From Cenarchaeum sp. (lineage in GTDB: Archaea; Thermoproteota; Nitrososphaeria; Nitrososphaerales; Nitrosopumilaceae), in NCBI GenBank assembly GCA_020027365.1, contig JAHRAJ010000050.1, positions 1 to 20,293 on the forward strand: a DNA stretch of 20,293 bases, read 5' to 3'. Below the pieces are notes generated by a model. It had not been told where the DNA came from, did not search any database, and saw nothing but the letters and a program-made list of their open reading frames with translations. The position numbers and the translations under genes were made by a program. This document shows positions 15,254 through 20,293 of this stretch, piece after piece (the first letter of the stretch is position 1; each line of letters begins with the position of its first letter).

Positions 15254-17041
15254 TTGACGATCCGTCAGCCAATCGTGGCCGTGTTGGGCCATGTTGATTC
15301 TGGAAAAACATCCTTGCTGGACAGGATACGTGGCACGGGGGTGCAGGGCAGGGAGGCCGGCGGGATTACACAGCACATAGGCGCCAGCTTTTTGCCAACC
15401 GATACGATAAGGGAGACGTGCGGCCAGCTGTACGAGAAGCTAGAGTCGTCTGCGACGCAGGTTCCAGGGATTCTGGTTATAGACACGCCCGGACACGAGG
15501 TGTTTACAAACCTGCGGGCGAGGGGGGGATCGGCCGCGGACATTGCGATACTGGTGGTGGATGTCAACAGGGGGTTTCAGCCCCAGACAAACGAGAGCCT
15601 GCGCATACTGGAGGGCAGAAAGGTTCCGTTCGTGGTGGCCCTCAACAAGTGCGACCAGATATCTGGCTGGAGGGAGTCGCCCGATGACAAGCTGGTTTCT
15701 GAGGCAATCCGGCGGCAGGATTCATCGATACGGGCTGCCCTTGATCAAAAGATATACGACGTGGTGGGCTCCCTGTCCGTGCTGGGGTACCAGTCCGAGG
15801 CGTTTTACCGCGTACAGGACTACAAAAAGGAGATTGCAATAGTGCCGGTCTCGGCCCGAACCGGCATCGGCATTCCGGAGCTGATGGCCGTTCTGGTGGG
15901 GCTGACACAGCAGTATCTGAACAAAAAGCTTGATCAGGAGAAAAAGACCAGCCGCGGCATAGTGCTAGAGGTAAACGACGAGGTCGGGCTGGGGCAGACT
16001 GCAAACGTAATACTGATCGATGGCAGCATGAGCAAGAACGATACGGTGGTTGCGGCCCGGCGCGACTCTGTTGCCGTGGTCAGGCCAAAGGCAATCCTGC
16101 TTCCCAAGCCGCTTGATGAGATGCGTGATCCGCGCGACAAGTTCAAGCCCGTTGATGGCGTGGTGGCAGCCGCCGGTGCCAAGATTGCATCACAGGATCT
16201 AGAGGGGGTGCTGCCGGGGAGTACGTTGTATGTGTCATCTGATGCGGGGGAGATTGAGGGGTTTAAAAAGATGATAGAGGATGAGATGAGGTCCGTATTC
16301 ATCGATACGGCATCCAACGGCGTGATTGTACGTTGTGACACCATAGGCTCGCTTGAGGCCGTAACGACGATGCTCAGCCGCGCGCATATCCCGGTAGCAA
16401 AGGCCGACATTGGCTCCGTCACGCGGCGCGACATTATCGAGGCAAAGGCGATCAAAGAGAATGACAGACACCTCGGGGTGGTGCTGGCGTTTAACGTAAA
16501 AGTCCTGTCTGACGCCCGCGAGGAATCCGAAAACAACCACATCAGGCTGTTTGAGGACAGGATTATCTACAGTCTGATCGACGGGTACCGCACGTGGGTG
16601 GACGAGGACACGGCGCACGAGGAGGACGCGGTATTCTCGGAACTGACCCCCGTGGCAAAGTTTACGTTCCTCAAGGACTATGTGTTTAGAAACAACGATC
16701 CGGCGGTATTTGGAATACGGGTTGACGCGGGCACGCTCCGGCAAAAGGTCCAGTTTATGAACAAAAACGGCAGGAGAATAGGCGTGATCCACCAGCTGCA
16801 AGACGAAAAAAAGTCACTGGGCCAGGCCGGGCAGGGCCAAGAGGTCGCATGCTCGGTGCAGGGGATTACCATAGGCAGGCAGATCAACGAGGGCGACGAG
16901 TTTTACACGCTACCCCACCCGCGGGAGGCAAAAAAGCTGCTGGGGCGGTTTGCATACAAACTGTCCCCCGAACAGACCGAAATCCTCAACTTTGTCGTGG
17001 AGACTCAGCGTGAAAAAAACGATCCCGCATACGGGTACTGA
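15254..17041 (+). CDS. infB: Translation initiation factor aIF5B (IF-2-like GTPase)
   Basis: GTPase that promotes ribosomal subunit joining and initiator tRNA positioning. It begins IRQPIVAVLGHVDSGKTSLLD (G1 at 12-19), then AGGITQHIGAS around 35-45 (G2/switch I), DTPGHEVF (77-84, G3), NKCD (131-134, G4) and VSARTG (G5). The 595-residue length is normal for archaeal aIF5B. The IFN-type extension found in eukaryotes is absent, as usual. The start is TTG six bases after the ndk stop, with GTGATC upstream; the resulting N-terminus matches the family. Its last 56 bases overlap the 3' end of the converging CFI-box gene, which lies on the other strand. Confidence 0.95.
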   Translation: MTIRQPIVAVLGHVDSGKTSLLDRIRGTGVQGREAGGITQHIGASFLPTDTIRETCGQLYEKLESSATQVPGILVIDTPGHEVFTNLRARGGSAADIAILVVDVNRGFQPQTNESLRILEGRKVPFVVALNKCDQISGWRESPDDKLVSEAIRRQDSSIRAALDQKIYDVVGSLSVLGYQSEAFYRVQDYKKEIAIVPVSARTGIGIPELMAVLVGLTQQYLNKKLDQEKKTSRGIVLEVNDEVGLGQTANVILIDGSMSKNDTVVAARRDSVAVVRPKAILLPKPLDEMRDPRDKFKPVDGVVAAAGAKIASQDLEGVLPGSTLYVSSDAGEIEGFKKMIEDEMRSVFIDTASNGVIVRCDTIGSLEAVTTMLSRAHIPVAKADIGSVTRRDIIEAKAIKENDRHLGVVLAFNVKVLSDAREESENNHIRLFEDRIIYSLIDGYRTWVDEDTAHEEDAVFSELTPVAKFTFLKDYVFRNNDPAVFGIRVDAGTLRQKVQFMNKNGRRIGVIHQLQDEKKSLGQAGQGQEVACSVQGITIGRQINEGDEFYTLPHPREAKKLLGRFAYKLSPEQTEILNFVVETQREKNDPAYGY

Positions 17042-18593
17042 CCTTTGCCAGCTTGTATGTGGCCACCGCGGGAATCGCCAAATACATTCCTGCATTGAGT
17101 GCCATGACGGCCATGCCATAACCGATCACCTCCGACTCTGACTCGGCATGACTCATGATGGCAAGCGAGCTGACAAGCGGGGTGATTGCGATCCGGACCG
17201 CCTCTCTGAACGCGGGGTTTTGCCGCTCCCAGTCGGCAACGGTGGGTGAGAATGAATAGTAAAACTGGTTGAATCCAGCCATGAATGCATTGCCAGAGTG
17301 CGTGCCGAGCACCACATCGTCGCGGATCTCCCGGAGAATCTGCACCTGCGGGGCCATCTCAGAGCCGTATGCGGCGGTGGCGATCAGGCAACCTCCGCCC
17401 CCTTCTTCTCCTTTACCGTCCTCCTTGGTACTGTTGCTGTTTGCACCGCCCGCCTTGGATGTCACAACCGTGCATACCCCCTTCTCCAGCACCGTCCCAT
17501 TGCCGCATATTCCAATGTCTGGCTCGGGCAGTCCTACGGCCTCGTAGATTGACAGATACTGCGGAAAGCTTGCATCAAACCACTTTTGGTACGTCTCCTC
17601 GTTCATGTACCTTTCCACGTAGCGGTGTGGATCCACGTCGGGGTCTACAAACGGAGCCGGCTCTAGCGGTTTTCTTAGCCCGACTGCCTCGTAGATTGAT
17701 GAATATTCCGGAAATTTCGCATCAAACCACTCCCTGTACGCCTTTTCGCCGAGGTACCTGTCTACATAGCTTTGCGGATCCTCTGCGGGATCTACAAAGG
17801 GTGCAAGCCTGACCGGTGCATCTTCCTTGTCAACGGATCCCTTTGGCATGAAGGGCGTCTCTGGCGGTACCTTTGATGGCATCTCCGGCATCGTCTCTGT
17901 CGGATCGACCACCTCGTTCACCGTAATCTTTACGGTCTGGCTGTCACTGGACAGTCCCGCCTTTACCAGAATGTCGATCAGGTACGACCCGGGCCCGTGC
18001 TCCTCCGTGGGAACCCACGTAAACACCCCGGTCTCGGGGTCGATGGATGCCCCTGACGGCGTGTTCCTGCCCAGACTGTATCTCTCCACCGTGACCTCGG
18101 GGTCGTTGATCTTTACGGTAAACGACAGCTGATTCTTCTCGTCTACCGACTTGTTTCTGATCGGCTGCAACACCAAGTCGTACGTCTTTCCGGCCTTTAC
18201 GGTCTTTCCGTCATAGTCCAAATATATGCTGGTTCCATTTTTAGCCGGCTGCGAGTGCGTAAAGGCAATTGCCTGATATATCCCGGCGGACGAAAATACG
18301 TCGCGCACGTTTACCGACCCCATCTCATAGCGCCCAAAGTTGTCCGAGGATGGATCCTGTCTTAGGATGACCCTCTTGTCTGCCGGATCCCTGATGATGA
18401 GCACGACCGACTCCCTTCCTTCCGATTCTGTGCCTGAAAATACAATCTTATCATTCATGCTGTATGACGACTTGTCGGTCTCCAACGTCAGCACGTCTGC
18501 ATATGCAGGTGCAACTGCGGCCGATGCTACAGCCAGGGCGAGGAGGAGGATGGGGGCTGATAACGCCAATCGCAATACCGTTGCACGATACAT
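16986..18593 (-). CDS. Exported CFI-box protein with tandem repeat
   Basis: The 535-residue protein starts with a signal peptide (hydrophobic 8-28, then AYADV). Residues about 33-230 look like Ig/beta-sandwich surface modules; IDPETGVFTWVPTEEHGPGSYLIDI at 184-208 resembles the putative-Ig repeats of surface proteins. Two copies of a 46-residue unit follow (264-309 and 313-358; APFVDP...EWFDAKFP...SIYEAVGL). After a Gly/Ser/Lys-rich linker comes the CFI-box GGGCLIATAAYGSEMAP (398-414) and a conserved 110-residue region with two likely hydrophobic segments (about 463-480 and 488-515), which may anchor it. CFI-box domains are, to my knowledge, widespread in Thaumarchaeota, but their function is unknown. 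The ATG is about 25 bases after a TATA box. Confidence 0.85.
   Translation of the reverse strand: MYRATVLRLALSAPILLLALAVASAAVAPAYADVLTLETDKSSYSMNDKIVFSGTESEGRESVVLIIRDPADKRVILRQDPSSDNFGRYEMGSVNVRDVFSSAGIYQAIAFTHSQPAKNGTSIYLDYDGKTVKAGKTYDLVLQPIRNKSVDEKNQLSFTVKINDPEVTVERYSLGRNTPSGASIDPETGVFTWVPTEEHGPGSYLIDILVKAGLSSDSQTVKITVNEVVDPTETMPEMPSKVPPETPFMPKGSVDKEDAPVRLAPFVDPAEDPQSYVDRYLGEKAYREWFDAKFPEYSSIYEAVGLRKPLEPAPFVDPDVDPHRYVERYMNEETYQKWFDASFPQYLSIYEAVGLPEPDIGICGNGTVLEKGVCTVVTSKAGGANSNSTKEDGKGEEGGGGCLIATAAYGSEMAPQVQILREIRDDVVLGTHSGNAFMAGFNQFYYSFSPTVADWERQNPAFREAVRIAITPLVSSLAIMSHAESESEVIGYGMAVMALNAGMYLAIPAVATYKLAKVSTRMRDRFFHAESPRQS
17520..17657 (-). repeat. Tandem protein repeat, copy 2 (residues 313-358)
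   Basis: The second unit reads APFVDPDVDP then ERYMNEETYQKWFDA, FPQYLSIYEAVGL. It matches copy 1 at most hydrophobic and aromatic positions with a 49-residue offset, so it is a diverged internal duplication. Confidence 0.8.
17667..17804 (-). repeat. Tandem protein repeat, copy 1 (residues 264-309)
   Basis: The first unit reads APFVDPAEDP then DRYLGEKAYREWFDA, FPEYSSIYEAVGL. It shares the YEAVGL ending and the F-D-A-x-FP core with copy 2. The units may form small helical modules in the exported protein. Confidence 0.8.
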
Positions 18594-18611
18594 CTCATTA
18601 CAACCGTGACG

Positions 18612-18623
18612 ATCTTTATATTA
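18612..18623 (-). promoter_or_regulatory. TATA box of the CFI-box gene
   Basis: On the minus strand TTAATATAAAGA lies about 25 bases before the ATG at 18593, fitting a leaderless transcript. Confidence 0.55.
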
Positions 18624-18629
18624 AAAAAA
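18623..18629 (-). terminator. Oligo-T terminator candidate after thioredoxin gene
   Basis: Seven consecutive T residues (minus strand) begin 43 bases after the thioredoxin stop and abut the CFI-box promoter. This would end the thioredoxin transcript just before the next gene starts on the same strand. Confidence 0.4.
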
Positions 18630-18672
18630 CAAGTGTAATTTATTCCAATAACTTGGCAATAATAGTTTACCA

Positions 18673-19074
18673 TTAGTTTCCTGCATGTTTCTTGACTATC
18701 ATGTGGATTCCAGGCTCGCCCACCGCGCCCATCATCCTGTCCACCACCTGGCCGTCCTTGAACATGATGAATGTGGGGATGGACTGCACCGAAAACCTCG
18801 CGGCTATGTCCTGATTTTGATCCACGTTTACGCGCCCAAACCTCACCTGATCATACTTTTTGGCCATCCTCTCAAAGACCGGATGCATAAGCTTGCACGG
18901 GCCGCACCACTGTGCCCAAAAGTCCACCAAGACCAAACCGCCGGCAGTCACCGTACTTTCAAAGTTGGAGGCATCGAGATCCACCACGCCTGTCTGCCTG
19001 GGGGCCTCCTGGCTTGCCGCGATCATCTCTTGCAGCTTTTTCTTCTTTAGCCTCTCAATCTCTGCATCTTCCAT
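18673..19074 (-). CDS. trxA: Thioredoxin
   Basis: Redox protein with the active site WCGPC (C57, C60) in VDFWAQWCGPCK, the cis-proline P100 in SIPTFIMFKDG, and Trx-fold elements FGRVNVDQN and GAVGEPG. The 133-residue length includes about 30 extra N-terminal residues that are charged and Lys/Glu-rich (DAEIERLKKKKLQEM), helical by composition, with no signal peptide, so it acts in the cytoplasm. The ATG is about 25 bases after a TATA box within the end of the archease gene, so it has its own promoter. The gene lies 30 bases downstream of archease. Confidence 0.93.
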   Translation of the reverse strand: MEDAEIERLKKKKLQEMIAASQEAPRQTGVVDLDASNFESTVTAGGLVLVDFWAQWCGPCKLMHPVFERMAKKYDQVRFGRVNVDQNQDIAARFSVQSIPTFIMFKDGQVVDRMMGAVGEPGIHMIVKKHAGN

Positions 19075-19092
19075 GCATGCACCGCCGGTTTA

Positions 19093-19104
19093 GGATATAT
19101 TATC
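19093..19104 (-). promoter_or_regulatory. TATA box of the thioredoxin gene
   Basis: Minus-strand GATAATATATCC is centred about 24 bases before the thioredoxin ATG. It begins just after the archease stop codon. Confidence 0.55.
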
Positions 19105-19533
19105 TTACAGATCCAATAAAAACCTCATGCGGACACCGTTTCCGGCCTGTTGCTGTATCTCCATCTCATGAAATGTGGGGGCCTTGATCTCCACCTTGAA
19201 CCCGTGCCTTGACAGATCCATCCGCTCACCGCTGGCCCTGCCGGTTATCACGTACAAATCCCCCCTTGTTGACATGTGTGGTTTGATCTCCTTTATTGCA
19301 AAGCCTTTGGTGATCAGCAGGTATATCACCTCTTCTAGCCAGCTGAACAGCATGTGTCTTAGATCCCCCCCCTCGGCATGGATCTCCCTGGACTCGGTCG
19401 GCCTCACCATCTCTGGATTCAGCGTGGTGTGAATGACCGCATTTGCCGCCTCCCCCAAGGCCTCCACCATCGTGGGCGCCTCCACCTCTACTATGGCATC
19501 AGTCGCGTGTTCTAGAAATTTAAAACTCAACAC
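19105..19533 (-). CDS. Archease (tRNA ligase RtcB activator)
   Basis: Archease promotes the RtcB RNA ligase cycle (guanylylation and turnover) in tRNA splicing and repair. Conserved features are EHATDAIVEVEAPTMVEALGEAA at 8-30 with the metal-site D12, DLRHMLFSWLEEVIYLL at 57-73, KAPTFHEM at 117-124 and the C-terminal LLDL with D141. The 142-residue length is normal. The start is GTG at 19533, which gives the expected MLSFKFLEHATDA N-terminus and lies about 23 bases after a TATA box. No rtcB gene is in this window. It is followed on the same strand by thioredoxin. Confidence 0.93.
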   Translation of the reverse strand: MLSFKFLEHATDAIVEVEAPTMVEALGEAANAVIHTTLNPEMVRPTESREIHAEGGDLRHMLFSWLEEVIYLLITKGFAIKEIKPHMSTRGDLYVITGRASGERMDLSRHGFKVEIKAPTFHEMEIQQQAGNGVRMRFLLDL

Positions 19534-19550
19534 GGTGCTTCCTAGGCCGC

Positions 19551-19560
19551 TTTTAATTAA
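19551..19560 (-). promoter_or_regulatory. TATA box of the archease gene
   Basis: Minus-strand TTAATTAAAA is centred about 23 bases before the GTG at 19533. It stands out in a G+C-rich region and implies a leaderless mRNA with a GTG start. Confidence 0.5.
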
Positions 19561-19607
19561 TGGTTAAGCGCGGCCGCCTCCGTATAGGGCCCGAAAAGAC
19601 GCTATCG

Positions 19608-19616
19608 CTTATTTAG
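19608..19616 (+). promoter_or_regulatory. TATA box of the DUF3892-like gene
   Basis: CTTATTTAG is centred about 27 bases before the ATG at 19639, fitting a leaderless transcript divergent from archease. Confidence 0.5.
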
Positions 19617-19638
19617 TACCTTATTGGTGTATTCTTTA

Positions 19639-20293
19639 ATGGCAAAATGGGCTGACTACCTAGTCTCAGCAGTCTCTTATGACCTAGATCGGAAGATCAT
19701 CAAGGCCCAGATTCACGAGTATCTGGACGGTAAAATGGGCCCCGCCGTGGTTACTGACAAGATTACCATGGCACACAGCATGAGCAAAGGCAATACATAC
19801 GCCACGGTCTTTCGTACCCTGAATTCTTGGAAACAAGGTGAAAAGATCCGCCTATTTCTGGTGGGCGGTGAGCCATATCTCCGGATTGATAACAACAAGG
19901 TAAACATGGACAACCTTGGATCCATACGTGACCTTGACCTTGCAAAAAAAACAGATTCCGCATCCTCCCAACCACCACCACCGCCTTCTGCAAAGACCAC
20001 CACCCAGCCACCCACAAAACCCGAGCCTCCTGAAATACAGACATCAAAATCCACACAAAAGCTAGAACATACAGAACCAAAGCCATCCCCCCACGGCACG
20101 CTCCCCTCCGCCGGCGAGGTCGACATCCCGTTCGAAGATGTCCAACCAGAACTAGCCCCTGCAGAACCCGCACACGCGCCAGAGCCGGAACCAGAACCAG
20201 AGCCGGAACCAGAGCCGGAACCAACATCCCCCCACGGCACGCTCCCCTCCGCCGGCGAGGTCGACATCCCGTTCGAAGATGTCCAACCAGAAC
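19639..20293 (+). CDS. DUF3892-like protein with Pro/Glu repeat tail (partial)
   Basis: This frame is open from the ATG to the window end, so the C-terminus is missing. Residues 1-95 (MAKWADYLVSAVSYD, then GPAVVTDKITMA, WKQGEKIRLFLVGGEPYLR and NMDNLGSIRDLDLAK) resemble the DUF3892 family, whose role is not established. After about residue 96 the protein becomes Pro/Thr/Ser/Glu-rich and disordered: a run of five prolines, then SPHGTLPSAGEV with PFEDVQPE, an (EP)n stretch of about eight units, and the SPHGTLPSAGEV motif again. The tail uses A-ending codons (ACA, CCA, GAA) far more than its neighbours. The TATA box sits one promoter length before the start. Membership in DUF3892 is by my pattern memory, not a search. 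Confidence 0.72.
   Translation, partial: MAKWADYLVSAVSYDLDRKIIKAQIHEYLDGKMGPAVVTDKITMAHSMSKGNTYATVFRTLNSWKQGEKIRLFLVGGEPYLRIDNNKVNMDNLGSIRDLDLAKKTDSASSQPPPPPSAKTTTQPPTKPEPPEIQTSKSTQKLEHTEPKPSPHGTLPSAGEVDIPFEDVQPELAPAEPAHAPEPEPEPEPEPEPEPTSPHGTLPSAGEVDIPFEDVQPE
20084..20152 (+). repeat. 69-bp direct repeat, copy 1
   Basis: A 69-base segment encoding SPHGTLPSAGEVDIPFEDVQ and the next residues is identical to the segment 141 bases downstream. Identity in synonymous positions points to a recent duplication or concerted evolution, not independent selection. Confidence 0.9.
20182..20223 (+). repeat. GAGCCGGAACCA short repeats (Glu-Pro)
   Basis: Three copies of GAGCCGGAACCA, with one half-copy GAACCA between the first and second, encode an alternating Glu-Pro stretch. 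This is a simple tandem array of the kind that can change length by slippage. Confidence 0.85.
20225..20293 (+). repeat. 69-bp direct repeat, copy 2 (runs to window edge)
   Basis: Identical to copy 1 over all 69 bases up to the window end, with a period of 141 bases (47 codons). The match may extend further, and more units may follow. Confidence 0.9.

Overview
The window looks like a G+C-rich thaumarchaeal (Nitrososphaeria) chromosome segment, most plausibly from a Cenarchaeum/Nitrosopumilales-type lineage. The archaeal assignment rests on eukaryote-type ribosomal proteins (L7Ae, S28e, L24e) next to aIF5B, archease, a PGI/PMI sugar isomerase and TATA boxes about 23-27 bases before start codons (leaderless mRNAs). 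The narrower assignment rests on a CFI-box exported protein and a DUF3892-like protein, both of which I associate with Thaumarchaeota. It is an inference from gene content and style, not from a database search.

Layout. (1) 146-7880, plus strand: a compact histidine operon hisG-hisD-hisC-HAD phosphatase-hisB-hisH-hisA-hisF-hisI. Most neighbours overlap or abut, and a TATA box directly precedes hisG. The HAD gene between hisC and hisB is the natural candidate for the otherwise missing histidinol-phosphate phosphatase. No hisE is seen. (2) 7862-8620, minus: a membrane-anchored protein of unknown function, whose 3' end overlaps hisI. (3) 8693-13695, plus: threonine synthase, a fusion of a ubiquitin-like sulfur carrier (MoaD/SAMP type) with an E1-like adenylyltransferase, a PGI/PMI isomerase, and an Mrr-type nuclease-fold protein with a cysteine-rich zinc-ribbon tail. 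(4) 13696-14021: a noncoding region with a strong C-tract (G-quadruplex on the minus strand), then the promoter of the translation operon. (5) 14022-17041, plus: rpl7ae-rps28e-rpl24e-ndk-infB(aIF5B), the classic archaeal translation cluster. (6) 16986-19533, minus: a CFI-box exported protein, thioredoxin and archease, each with its own TATA box. (7) 19639 to the window end, plus: a DUF3892-like protein with a Pro/Glu-rich repetitive tail, cut by the window edge.

How they work together. The his cluster covers every step from PRPP+ATP to histidine except PR-ATP pyrophosphohydrolase and, if the HAD assignment is wrong, the phosphatase. The 8.7-13.7 kb genes form a tightly packed group with end overlaps but mixed functions. 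Both start modes are used: leaderless ATG/GTG at operon heads, and Shine-Dalgarno-driven starts inside operons, including TTG at four genes (hisF, PGI/PMI, rpl24e, infB).

The most interesting items are the carrier-E1 fusion with an internal Gly-Gly, the HAD gene in the his operon, the disordered insertions shared by several His enzymes, the Mrr/zinc-ribbon protein, the exact 69-bp repeat in the DUF3892-like gene, and two G-quadruplex-capable tracts.
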